Assembly (NCBI GenBank): GCA_012656075.1
Contig: JAAKBF010000107.1
Span: forward strand, 248,001-312,000
From: Phytophthora hibernalis
Taxonomy: Eukaryota; Oomycota; Peronosporomycetes; Peronosporales; Peronosporaceae
Direction of reading: 5' to 3'
Length of the DNA: 64,000 nt
Within the stretch, counting starts at the first letter, position 1; every line of letters starts with the position of its first letter. Shown here one piece after another: positions 20,792 through 31,609 of this stretch. The notes below the pieces were generated by a model. The model did no database searches, was not told the origin of the DNA, and worked only from the letters and a program-made list of their open reading frames with translations. A program made the translations under genes and the position numbers.

Positions 20792-23017
20792 TTAAAAAGT
20801 CTGGCACTGGTATTTCCAGATGACGGCAAAGCAGTCTCCGCTTCCCGTTGCGAAGTAGGGGGACGCTGGGGAAGACGCCACACTTATCACCGAATTCCGG
20901 TAGCCCGTCAGGGTCAACACAGAGCGCGATGAACGTGGGTCCCAGAACACCACAGATCGATCTTTGATCCCGACATCAACCACCTAAATAAACAGAAACA
21001 AAAATTAGTCATGTGCATTCATATCAGAGAGAACATCATTTCACAGGCGACGCACCTTCCATCAGGTGTGTAGGCAACCGACAGCACAAAGTCCTTGTGA
21101 CCCTGGAAAAGCATGCGAGGCCGTGTGGTTGTGCGGCCCTGTGCGCACACGTCCCACAGCATGATGTTGCGGTCAAGCGAACCAGAAATCACGTTCTTGC
21201 CATCGGGCGAAAACGCAATCGAATATACCGAGTCGCTGTGGCCCTCCAGCCGGTCCAGCAGTTGTGCCGTCTCCGTATCCCAAATCCGTACAACCTTGTC
21301 CAGCGAAGCCGCAGCAAGCAGGCGTCCATCGGGCGACAGCGCCACAGACGTCACACCGTCCGACGGACCACCGCTCTCGTTACCGAAAATCTTCTTGCAC
21401 TGACCATTACGAGCGTCCCAAAGTCGCACTTTGCGGTCGCCCGATCCTGACACAATCAGGTCATTCACGTAGTCCAGTGAGTAAATTTCTGACTCGTGGC
21501 CAGTCATTGCCGGGCCTTCCTCATTGGAGGCAATATCCCACACACGGATGGTATTCTGCGGCATACCCGCGACCAGCTTTGTACAATCTGGCGAGAAGCA
21601 GACAGCGCGGACATACGCGTCATCAGCCTCGTTAGCCGCGGCATTGGCCGCTGACGTAGGAGTCTGTCCGTTAGAACCAGCAGGACGAGACACCAGGAAC
21701 TTGCGGTCTCCAGTCTTTACGTCAAATACCTGGGCCGTCTTGTGGCAGCCCGAAGCCATCATCGTACCATCCGATGAAAAGCGGACGCAGCAGACAACAC
21801 TCTGGTGGTCCATGGACTGGTGCATCTCAGCCGCAGGGCGCTCCGACTCTGGTACGACATGCTCGTCTTGGACGAGTACACACAACTCCAGTTCAGGCGG
21901 CTAGCCTTCGTGTTGGAGCTCTTCTGTGTCGTGTTGTTGCCCGACGCCGCCGACAGCGTGGTCGTGGCGCTCGCAGAGGGACGACTGCTCTCCACACTCT
22001 CACCCTCAGTCTTCGTAGCACTAGAAGCAGCACTCTGAGCCTGGTTGGCGCTAGCAGCACTAGGGCTGGAGTTGGTGCTCGTCGATCCCTGTTCGCGGTT
22101 CATCTTGAGACCTGGGGGAGCATTCCACTCGACGTAGAAGCACTACCCGCCGAGCTGACCGACGGAAGAGCTCCCTTGCCATTGGTATTCAAACTAGGAA
22201 TACTAGGCTCGGATCCATTGAGCTTGGACTTCTTGAGAGCTGGAGGGGAACTAGCAGCGCGGTCCTTGCCATTCACTTCGCTGTTAATGCTGGGCATACG
22301 ACGAGACGACGGAGTCGTATTGGTGTTGCTCGTATCAAGAGGACTGAGCTGCGGGGGTGGGTTGCCTCCTGAGGTGGCGGAAGCTGCGGAGGCTGCTGGC
22401 CAAGCTGCTGCAGACTGCGCGACGCCGGCTGAACCGGCACCACGCGCACAGGAGAACTGCCGCGCTGGCTATTAGCAGCCGTCGCGCGACCAGAGGACGT
22501 AGCGGCCGCCACAAGATTCGACATGAGCGACGACGAGTCATCCTGCATGCTTCCACTGGTAGGCGGTGCGCGCGAGCGCTTGGCTGGCAGCTTGGCCGGC
22601 GCGGGCGGCTGCTGCTGCACCTGCTGTGGCACTTGTCCTTGGCCTTGCCCTCGAGCTGCCGACGCATGCGCAGCATGTCCTCCTCGTACTGCTGGCGAAT
22701 GCGGCGGTGGTTGGCTTCCAGCGCCTTGAGCGACTGCTGGATCTGGTCCATCTCCACGACCTGCGACTGGATCTTGCGCTCCATCTCCAGCTGCTCCATC
22801 TTGGCCATGTTCAGCTGCTGGATGGCAGCCTCGTACTCGGCCTTCACCTGGTCCAGCATCTCGCCGACGCGACTCGTGGCCGCTGCGGCTAACTGCGGGG
22901 GCGCGCCCGGGTTGCCCGCGGACGGGCCGCGTAGCTGCGGCTGCGGCTGAGGGGGCGGCACCGCGTTCGGGTTGCCGCCGCGTCCGCGGGCCGGGCCGGG
23001 GCGGACGAAGTGTACAT
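20792..23017 (-). CDS. TUP1-type transcriptional corepressor (WD40), many frame breaks
   Basis: N-terminus has the Tup1 tetramerisation coiled coil (VGEMLDQVKAEYEAAIQQLN ... HRRIRQQYEEDMLRMRRQLE). A Gln/Pro/Ser-rich linker follows, then DHQSVVCCVRFSSDG and a WD40 propeller with clear GHxD/WD repeats (YSLDYVNDLIVSGSGDRKVR; LWDARNG; VALSPDGRLLAAASLDKVVR; IAFSPDGKNVISGSLDRNIM). A 72-nt intron (21055-20984, GTGCGT...TTTAG) precedes the last exon, ending ATGSGDCFAVIWKY. As read, the frame changes at about 22984, 22637, 22365, 22124, 21896 and 20963; each needs one extra base in a short run. A 5' UTR intron is possible: GTGCGC...CTTTAG just upstream would give an alternative start and remove the first break. 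Known Tup1 proteins recruit deacetylases to repress genes. Identity is firm, exact start is not. Confidence 0.85.
20984..21055 (-). other. TUP1-like gene, last intron
   Basis: 72 nt, GTGCGT donor at 21055 and ATTTAG acceptor ending at 20984. It joins YTPDGR to WLMSG-type sequence, as expected at the start of the final WD repeat. Confidence 0.75.
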
Positions 23018-24131
23018 GTCGCTAAAGAGAGGTTGGCTGGACAGGAAGAGGGGTGAGGATACTGTTAGGGGGAAGGCAGAAGAGAGGGCGCGCACCTGCT
23101 CACGGGCCTGTTGGTACAGTAGCTCGAGGCTGAGGCGGACGGTGAGTGTCTCCCGGGGCGCTGGGCTGATTGCTTTCGCGCCGAACGATTGTTTCTTCAC
23201 CTCGGGGTGGCTTTAGGACTGCCGGAGGAATTAGCGCGAGTGAAAAGGGGGAGGGCGGGAGCGAGAGGGGGCTGCGTGGATGGGGACTCCGAGGAGTGAT
23301 GGTCGCTCGAACCGTCTCGTCTCTGTTCGGAATGGCCCGACTGTGCGCATAGAGGGCTAGAACGGTAATTAAGGTATCGGAATTACGAATATAGCCAAAC
23401 GCTGCATCTCGGCGATTTCTGGGCAATACACTACGCGTGGGGCTTGGCAGTGTGGGGATCTGCATGTAGCTACAGTCATCACAGTCAGTCCATGGAACCG
23501 AGTCGACGGCTCAAGAGTCACTCGAATGATCCTTGTCAGCACTTTAGGATCTCCTTCGAATATCGAAATTGGGCCATTTGTGGGGACTTTGATATTCAAC
23601 TCCCCAAATTTGCACCAAACTCGGTGAAGACACCTTGGTCTGCACTTTGCTGGAGCCGTCGCCACATGGGAGGCGTCCAGCAGGCTTGCCACACTCGCCG
23701 ACTTCCTCTCGACAGCCGGGATAGCGAGCGTTACTGCTGACAAACCTCAGGTGGCTACAGTCCGTTGACTCGCCTTGAAGTTGTTCAGTGGTGATCCGAC
23801 TGAGATTGCCGTGACGCGTCTCGTCGCTCGTCGCTTCGCCGCGTGGCGGGAGGGATGACCGCTCACTTCGCACTCTTCCCTGGATCCTTTGTCCCGCCAT
23901 CATCCCACCAACGCACCAGTCCGGCGGGGCGACGTCTGCGCCTTCTCAACAGATTTGGAAGTAACGTCGCCCCGTCACTATCCCTCCCTCCGAAACCCGA
24001 TTCCAGCACCAACGATCATCTTAACACCCTTGCAACCAAACAACAATAGGGCCAGTCGCCTTCACTATACCCGGGGCCATTTCCCGCTTGGAGCACAAGT
24101 GCGCACTCGTCTACACGTCTTCAGGCTAATA
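23018..24131. promoter_or_regulatory. Divergent intergenic region, TUP1-like / START-FYVE-GAF
   Basis: About 1.1 kb between two start codons pointing away from each other, so it must contain both promoters. On the TUP1 side a pyrimidine-rich block with CCTAAC and CTTTAG just before the ATG looks like an intron 3' end in the 5' UTR. No other element was identified. Confidence 0.4.
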
Positions 24132-26161
24132 ATGGTGCGGTCGCTGCCGCTGCGCAGCGGCTTCTTCAAGGCGGCGTCGCTGGCGGACGCCGAGCAGGCC
24201 GAGCTGCTGGCCTGGGGCCGCTCCCTGGTGCCCGATCTGGTGCGTCAGCCAGACGTCGAGTGGACGCTACTACACGAACGCAAGGGCGTACAACTGTGCG
24301 AACCGGCAGAAAGGAGGGCTGACGTACTCGATCCGCGCCGTGGCCACGGTGCGCGCGGGCTGGACGACGTCATGGACATCTTCCTGGCGCAAAACACGCT
24401 GGACTACCGCTCGCTCATGCAGCTGCAGCTGCGCGAGTTCTTCGCGGACGCGGCCGTGCTCTTCCACATGGAGCAGAACGAGAGCGAGGCGCTGAGCATC
24501 AAGTGGACGGCGGCCAGGACCAAGAAGAGTGTGGCCAGCATCGGCGGACAGGTGGGCGTCGACTTGTGTCTCTTGGAGTACGCGGGCGTCGTGCCGGCCG
24601 AACTGGTGGACGGCAATTCAGCTCTTGGTGGGTCCGCGGGCTCCAACAGCCACGCGCCGCCCGTGGGCGTGTGTCTCTACGAGTCCATCGACCAGGCCGA
24701 GTGTCCGTCGCTCTACGAGTCGCACAAACTGGAGCGCGCGTCCGTGTCCAAGTGCGGCTTCGTGTTCCGGCCTCATCTGGACGAGGGCGTGGTGGAGGCC
24801 ACGTTCGTCTGCAGCATCCGCCAGCCGCCCGGAGCGCGCAACAAACGCCGCTGGAACCGCGCGCTGCTGGCCCACTGGGCCCAGTCCGTGGCCGGCATCG
24901 AGGAGGCCATCAGTCGCCGACGGATCTCCAAGGAGCTCACTAAACGCCGCGTGCCCACGTGGGTGAACGACAAGGACCGCGCGTGCTGCCACTTGTGTCT
25001 TAAGACGTTCACCAACACGCGGCGCAAGCACCACTGCCGCGCGTGCGGAGAGATCATCTGCCGCGCGTGCTCAGTGTACAAGAGCGTGGACTTGCAGTCC
25101 GTGGGGCTCACCACGCTACGAGTGTGTAAAGCCTGTATGGATGGCACGTCGGCCACGGCTGAAGACCGAGAGAAGGAGGAGGCTAACTTGACGGCGGCTG
25201 CTGCTGTGGCCGCGGCGGCCAACGGAGCGACAGTTGATGGTGTTGCTTTGCCTGAGGGTGTGGACAGCAGTGTGCTCCGAGACGCTGTGGAGGAGTACGC
25301 GCTGGCGCTCCCGGAGCGCAAGTGTCGACGGTGCCCGACCTGGTGGGCATCGCCTGGTTGCAGCAGCTAGCAACAAGGGACCAAGAGAGCAAGGAGATGG
25401 TGAACGCGTTGATGGAGCGACTGCGATTAGACAGCCAGAAGGACGCTGGTGGGCCCACAGAGGAGCAAGTTGACATTTACGACACATTGTGCGACTTGGC
25501 GGCGCAAACGCTGGCTTGCAAGTATGCCGTCGTAAGTCTGGTGGATGAAAACCGCCAGTGGTTTAAGAGCGCTGTCAACGTCAAGGAGTCAGAGGTGCCA
25601 CGTGACTTTAGTTTCTGTGAGTATCCGGTGCGTGACCAGCGTCCGCTCGTGGTCATGGACGCACTGCGGGACCCTCGTTTCAAGAACAACCCGTTTGTGA
25701 CAGGTCCACTCGGCGTCCGCTTTCTGGCCGGAGCGCCGCTTTTCACAGTAGACAACGAGTGTGTGGGTGCCGTGTGCGTGTTGGATACTGCCCCTCGTGA
25801 ATCCTTGCAGGAGTCGCAGATCGCGACCATGCAGAACTTGGCACATTTGGCCATGGTCATGGTCCAGGAGCGACGAGAGGCACAAAGTAAGGTTGCGCGC
25901 GCCATGGCAGCGTCGTCGCAGCTGGTCCCGGCCCGTCAGAACGGAGGCCAGAGGACGAACACGCCCAGTTCTTCCGACCTCGTGCCGCTGAGCAGCTACT
26001 CCGAGACGTCCATGGTTGTACAAGGCCGCGAGCGACCGAAGGAAGACCCTGTGCTCAAGGAACAGATGATCCAGCTGCTGCACAAGGCATCGCAAGTGCG
26101 CGACCAGGTGAACCAGCAGACGAACAAGCAACAGGCAGGTCTCCAGAGCTCCGCCGAGTAG
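24132..26161 (+). CDS. START-like, FYVE and GAF domain protein
   Basis: ATG at 24132 (MVRSLPLRSGFFKAASLADA). Residues about 1-260 are a START-like lipid-binding region (LDDVMDIFLAQNTLDYRSLM; FVCSIRQPPGARNKRRW). Next a FYVE zinc finger: WVNDKDRACCHLC ... RRKHHCRACGEIICRAC ... RVCKACM, with the RRKHHCRACG basic motif that binds phosphatidylinositol 3-phosphate and paired cysteines. An Ala-rich linker leads to a GAF domain (YDTLCDLAAQTLACKYAVVS ... GAVCVLDTAPRES) and a helical tail. Frame breaks occur near 24283-24300, 24357-24359 (GGG) and 25310-25312 (CCC); the last two need one more base. START-FYVE proteins are expanded in oomycetes; this one likely links endosomal lipid to small-molecule or redox sensing through GAF. 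Domain calls are firm; ligands unknown. Confidence 0.85.
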
Positions 26162-27428
26162 ACCAACCTCCAAGCAGTAGCACATTACGCTCCGCCAAGG
26201 ATGGCGCGACGTACAGTTAGAAAGAAATACAAGGCGAAGAACATGAAAGCATCACAAACACGAGAAACATGCAGCGGGAGCGGATGTTAGAAGCCGTGCA
26301 GACGTGAGCAGATTGTCGTTGGTAATGGACCACGTCCTGGTTGCTGCCGCACGAAGTGAAGATCCGCGAGTGAAGCGAATTTCGGCGACTTCTGGCGAGA
26401 AGTGCTTGGATTTGTCTGCTGTGGAAAAGGATCGGAGACAGTCCTCGAGAACGTCATTGCGCGAAGTGCGGTTGACGCCAAGTGTTGCTTAAGATGAAAT
26501 GGAGCGTGTAGAGTGAACGTGTTTTTAGTATCTTCCTTGTGGCTGCTTCAACGCGAGCTAATCCCCGATATCTCTTGTCTGCGCTACGAGGAAGACGTGA
26601 CGACAAAAGCGAATAGGATGATTTCGAGGAGCGCGGGTTCCAGCACGGCGCAGTATGAATTTCAAGGGTAAATTTTCTTACCCACGAGCCTGCTACCGTA
26701 CAAAAATGGCAACGTCTCCGGCTGGAATGCAGCAGTTCGGAGCACGAGGTCACAGGGGTCTGACCCGTTCTGTCAACAGATCAAAATCGATAAACGGAGT
26801 AAGGCGTTGCAGAAGGATCGGAGAATATTTTTGATCGAATAAGTTGCGAACAGAAGCCAATTTTCGTGAACGTGCACGATTTCTTGGGTAGCAATTCTTC
26901 GTACTGTGAGAACGACGACCCCAGTGCTTGTTATGTCGCGCCACTGCATTCGCCGAGATTATCTACCACAATTCGGACAATTCGCGGTCCAGATACTGTG
27001 TCGGAAGAACGGATGTGTCTGTGTAGCCATCTGCGAAGCCTTGGAGGTGAACCACCAAAGAAACACTGAGGCGACGATGAAGCGCATGGACCCCAGAATG
27101 GCGGCAATAGATCCGACTTGACTCATTGCCACGTTAACGTTCTGTGTAGCCATAGCATTGATCATGCAGCTGCTAATGTTACTAAGTCCACATCTAATTG
27201 GCTATACAACAGCATACAACAGCTTACACAATGATGTCGGGTTGGAATTGATGCGATATTATACCTTACTGCTGCTGACCCGGCCCCGTGAGATGAGTAT
27301 AGCTGTACCGTCGGGATACATGTAGCGTCGTGTTCGCTGGCACTTCACAAAAATTGAACGAGAAGTTCTTGTGAGGAAGAAGGCTAATGTCTTATAGATG
27401 CTCATTGTCTTGAATGGACGAATCTCAC
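26162..27428. other. Intergenic, no supported gene
   Basis: Only short mutually overlapping frames. A stretch near 26959-27165 on the - strand is hydrophobic but has no family match I can defend. Confidence 0.4.
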
Positions 27429-27535
27429 TTGCGTTCGTATGTACATGTAGACTGAAGGCTGTAGCACTTCAGTCTGAAGTGTTACAGCCTACAGCATATC
27501 CATACTACAGTACTCCGGAGTACATGCGAACGCAA
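27429..27535. mobile_element. Foldback/MITE-like element
   Basis: Outer 16-bp inverted arms (27429-27444 and 27520-27535, one mismatch; TTGCGTTCGTATGTAC) enclose an inner hairpin at 27457-27489 (16-bp arms, one mismatch, 1-nt centre) and a perfect 14-bp palindrome at 27510-27523. There is no coding capacity. Looks like a tiny foldback transposon; flanking duplication is not evident. Confidence 0.5.
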
Positions 27536-27645
27536 TTTCAGTGTTGTGTGCAGGCGAACGTAGAGATTTCGCATCAAATGTATGAAAACTGCTAAATGTG
27601 CTACAGCTGTTTCCCACTAAATAACTTAACATGATCCCTAACACT

Positions 27646-27712
27646 TAAATGTGCATTGAACCCGTTAAATGTGCATCAGTGCTGTCGTGCTGTCGCACTT
27701 TTAAATGTGCAG
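27646..27712 (+). repeat. Three direct copies of TTAAATGTGCA
   Basis: The 11-mer appears three times, irregularly spaced, just before the minisatellite ORF. It might be a binding-site cluster or repeat debris. Confidence 0.35.
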
Positions 27713-27747
27713 TAACGAAGGGATTCTCCTGAATCCGCCCGTCCCAG

Positions 27748-28158
27748 ATGCCGAAGAAAATCGACTGGAGGGAGGTGGCATTCACCGGGGCGGAAAACGA
27801 CGGGAATGGGCTCCTAGACTCGAGGAGCAGGCTAGCAGTAGGGAACTATCCGCCAGCGGAGAGAAGGTCAGAAGCGAGGAGCAGGCCAGCAGTGAGAAGC
27901 CACCTAGCTGCGAGGAGTAGGCCAGCAGCGAAGAACGGGCCAGCAGCGAGGTTCAAACCAGCAGCGAGGAACAGGCCAGCAATGAGGAGCAGGCCAGCAG
28001 ACAATTGCAGGCCGGCAGCGAGGAGCAAGCTAGGAACGAGGAGAACACCAGAAGCGAGGATCAATCCAGAAGCGAGGAGCAAGCCAGCAATGAGGACCAA
28101 GCCTGAAGCGAGGAGAAAACCAGAAGCGATGAGCAAGCCATCAATGAGAAGCTAGCGA
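27748..28158 (+). CDS. Hypothetical protein built on an 18-bp minisatellite
   Basis: The ATG at 27748 opens MPKKIDWREVAFTGAENDGN, a non-repeated head, then hexapeptide repeats of the form P-A-(A/M)-R-(S/N)-(R/K) encoded by the array at 27814-28191. All units are exactly 18 bp, so the frame never slips. The product would be very basic. The antisense frame (28136-27846) is also open and would be strongly hydrophobic, a by-product of the repeat. The head may derive from a transposon protein. Whether it is expressed is unknown. Confidence 0.35.
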
Positions 28159-28191
28159 GAAGCGAGTAGCAGGCAATCAGCGAGTCAACGA
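27814..28191 (+). repeat. 18-bp minisatellite, about 20-21 units without length slippage
   Basis: Consensus CCAGCAGCGAGGAGCAGG. Phasing in steps of 18 from 27814 gives recognisable units up to 28173 and a degenerate one to 28191. Units differ by substitutions only; I found no indel. Confidence 0.85.
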
Positions 28192-30265
28192 GAAGGTGAC
28201 GAACTACGAGGTACGAGTATCCAACCATGCAAGGAGGAGAAGGACCTCAGCAGTGGGGAACAGCTCTTGGACACTGAAGGCATCATAATAACGAGTAAAG
28301 CGTAGTGACGCCTTATGCGAATTGAAATGGTTACTGCAATTGTATCCGTTGAATCCGGAGCTTCACCGTTTTGAACATGAGGAAAGCTAGTACCGTACGT
28401 GAAAACCACCGTACTATCTGTTCAATTCAACCAATTAAGCGTCTGCATTTTTGCATTTTGACCAATTACGAAATTACAAAATGTGAAACTTCTTGGAACT
28501 GCTTCTTCATATACGTTAAACCAACTCGGCGAACAGCTGTAAGTTGCGACCATGGTTATCAAGGAGGTCTAGCCAACACACCGAGCGCATCGGGGTAGCG
28601 GAAAACCTGCTCGTTATCAAGCAGCACCGCGTGGAGACCCTAGTTGCCACTCTCTCCGATCTAGTAAAGCTGCTTCAGTAGTGTGTGAGCGATATGTACA
28701 CACCATGGAGAATGAAAACCTTAATTGTTTTTGGTGCTCGTGGAATGCAAGTCTGTTCTTCTTGATGCTTACATCCCAGAACAAGTGGTTCAGAACGCGA
28801 ACTTGCCGAATTGGTACACTGTACCAGTTTGTTTTTGACCAATTAGATGAGATTTTGTGTTTTGGCACAGGACGCGTTCTCCACCTAAGCAAGGGCCTAT
28901 TAACAGAGCTTGCCGTTACGCATGTACTCCGTTTCTGGGGTTTGGTAAATTCGCTTTCCCTATGCTTGTCTGATCCCCGCCATACCTGCAGGGTGCATTG
29001 ATGGGGCCCTAGCATGGGTAATTGGAGATTATCGGGCTTCAAGAGTTCATCATGGAGGTGTGGACGTCGCTGCAAGCACCCCTTTACTTGATCCGAGTAA
29101 TTTCTGTATTACATAATTTACTTAAGTCCAAGGGTCGCTCAGTAGTTAACCCGCAGGGTTGAAAGCTATCACAATTGGAGCCCCATGAAGCTGGGACTGG
29201 AGTGCACAAGCGACGAGGGGGAATCTGCCTTGCTGAGTAGCCCAAAGCGAAAGCCAAGGCCAGATACAAGTGCTAGTACTGCTCGTGCTCATGTAGGTGA
29301 ATCGGCAAATGGTCCTACGAGCGAGAAAGCCGACATCAAGCGGATATGTTCTGACGTAAGGAAATCAAAGCTAGTGCTGCTGTTTGCCTGTGAGTAGAGC
29401 GATAACTAACTATGATGTTTGTTGTTTATGATCAGCAAGAACCGCGCAACCTCACATCTACCACCGCGAGCGTTGCATACGTTGCAGCCCGGGCACATTC
29501 AGCGCTAGCGTCTGGGCAACCTGCAGGTACACAAGTCATAATAGCACGCCAGGATTTCTGCGATTTATTCTCACTACGATACTTACTCAAATCACGCAGC
29601 GTATTCAATATATCTTCGCCTTACGAATGCAATGCAAGAAGAATCAAGTAACCGGGTAGCGAGAGCATCGCAGTCGATGAGGTTGGAACTACCGGTAACC
29701 ACCGGCACCAGCAAATCCTCTATTTCCCGAGCTGTGCTGACTACCAGAAAGAGTGAATGTTTGGATGGAGGTTTGCGTAGAGCGAAGAACGAAGAACGAT
29801 CGCAGCTATGGCGGCGGCCAAGGCGCGCGCGGTATGAACCCACGGGGAAAAACTGGTGCTGTGGCTGCGACCGATTACAATAAGGGTTGTCGTGGGCATG
29901 CCAGTGAGCCAGATGAACCGCCCGTTGCATCGCCTCGTGCACCGAGGGTATCGCGGTCACTAGGGCTGGATTTTTGAAACCAGTGGTGCCAGCAAATGCG
30001 TATATGCTTGCTCGTCACTCTCTCCAATTGGTTCTACAGATGCTCTCTGTGATTTAGCGGCGCAAAGTGAGTTACCGATCGAAGACAAGGCAGCTACAGT
30101 ATCAATGCTAGCAGGAGATGAAGAAGTTCGTGGGAACCATAATTATTCGTTGAGAACGCCAACTTCGCGCCGGACCAGCCCCAAATATAAGGGAGAAATG
30201 TTTGTGAGCCCTCCAGTTCTCGCTCCACGCCAAAACGTCGTGATATTCCGACTACTCGAGCAACA
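28192..30265. other. Low-information stretch, possible 5' exons of the disrupted gene
   Basis: Short frames only. 29185-29397 (+) begins MKLGLECTSDEGESALLSSP and 29412 onward (+) contains LTSTTASVAYVAARAHSALA; both are protein-like and on the same strand as the disrupted gene at 30266, so they could be its upstream exons. Not proven. Confidence 0.35.
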
Positions 30266-31217
30266 ATGAAGTTTTTCGGGTTGCCTGCTGACGAAAAGCG
30301 TTTCTTTCAGAACCACTTACCTCCGGCTTTCATACGTGCTACGCCGACGTTTTGGACGCCATCAGACTCGGAAATGCCTGAGTACCCTTACCAGAGAACT
30401 GTGGTATCGTATCTAGCTTTACGCCTGCTACAATGTGTTGCTGAAACAATTTGCGGCGCTGAGGCAGCAACAGATTTCCTGAGCCTTTTCTTCAGCTGGG
30501 TAAGTCCTCGAAGTGAAACAAATGATGATCTGGTAACGACTTCAGCTAAGGTGCTGGCGAAGACCCGATCAGGTTCGCTCGAACGCCGCAGTATTCGGGC
30601 AGTTTTTGTGGTGCGTTCTCACTACAGTCACTTCAAGCTATCTCAATTGATGTTGATGGATTCGAAGAGCATATTCAACGGACCTTGATGTACTTCTCGA
30701 TGAAGGCGGACTGGATGTCGCAAAGCAAACTAAGCAAAGGTTTGATGTTGCAGTTGTTGACAAAGCGGTTCGCTACATTCTTTCGGTTGATAACGTGGCA
30801 TTCTTGTCGTGGGGACGAAAATGATGAAGCTAGACGGTGAACGCGTGATTGTACCGGCCATTCAACGTCGCAAGTCTGTTAGTTTTATGTTTGATCAGTA
30901 CAAGACACCGCAGCGCTCAGAAGGAGCCGTATCGCGGCGGACATTTTATCGACTAGCTAGGGCACTAACCCATGGGACCACACAGCCTCGTGCCGCTTTA
31001 AATTATGTCACCGATTTTCTTGTAAATGACACTTTCGAGCTGCTTGGTCGAATAGCCCGCGACCTGTTTCCTGAAAGCAGCAAGCTGGTGCTCCAAAGAA
31101 TGGACGTATTGCGAGAGTGGTTAAAATACGGTGGTGAATGGATCGAAGACAACAGGGATGTCTACGGTAACGGCACCTGCCCTCGCCACGCAACTCCGTT
31201 TGGACTCCTGGAGCCTG
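30266..31217 (+). pseudogene. Disrupted RNase-H-fold-like gene, left half
   Basis: Frames at 30266-30688 (MKFFGLPADEKRFFQNHLPP) and 30809-31217 (DVAVVDKAVRYILS-type lead-in just upstream, then RRKSVSFMFDQYKTP, RRTFYRLARALTHG and NYVTDFLVNDTFELLG) run up to a TTAA at 31218-31221 where a piggyBac element begins. The same gene resumes at about 36028. The ending CPRHATPFGLLEP matches a His/Cys-rich linker I remember from a widespread, uncharacterised family also found in invertebrates. Frame shifts are present as well as the insertion. Confidence 0.55.
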
Positions 31218-31609
31218 TTAACCCCCAGCGTCCACGGCCTTTTTGCCTCTTCAATTTTTAGGCACATGTTGTAAGGTACAACGTGTTATAGCCACCGGAC
31301 ACTTAGTTTTACTAAAGTCTCGGATAAGTACGGGTACTGTTTCAGTAAAACGCGACATGAGACCTCTTTACAAATCCATGTTTAGGTTGTACATACAACG
31401 TGGCTTCGACGTTCATGCTGTATCGCACATCATCATAGCGGTAATTACCGGTAATTTGAGTGGCCCTTTTATCGAGAGACAAGACACGAGTTGCAGAGTC
31501 ATGGGTGTTCAACGCATAAGCGAAACATATAGCGGACTTATCAAAATATGCACGTATCGGACACATCAATTCAGATCTCATTCAATCCAGTCATCGTCCT
31601 ACTCGTCAC

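Noticed and set aside
21013..22961. Large + strand ORFs opposite the TUP1-like gene
   Set aside because: They are antisense shadows created by the GC-rich, Gln/Pro-rich coding sequence and WD repeats on the - strand.
26959..27165. Possible SET-domain or membrane-protein fragment on the - strand
   Set aside because: Only a loose resemblance (GSMRFIV) with no conserved Cys/His pattern; too short and stop-bounded.
27846..28136. Hydrophobic 96-residue ORF on the - strand, membrane-protein-like
   Set aside because: It is the exact antisense of the 18-bp minisatellite; the Leu/Ala/Gly pattern is a by-product of the repeat.
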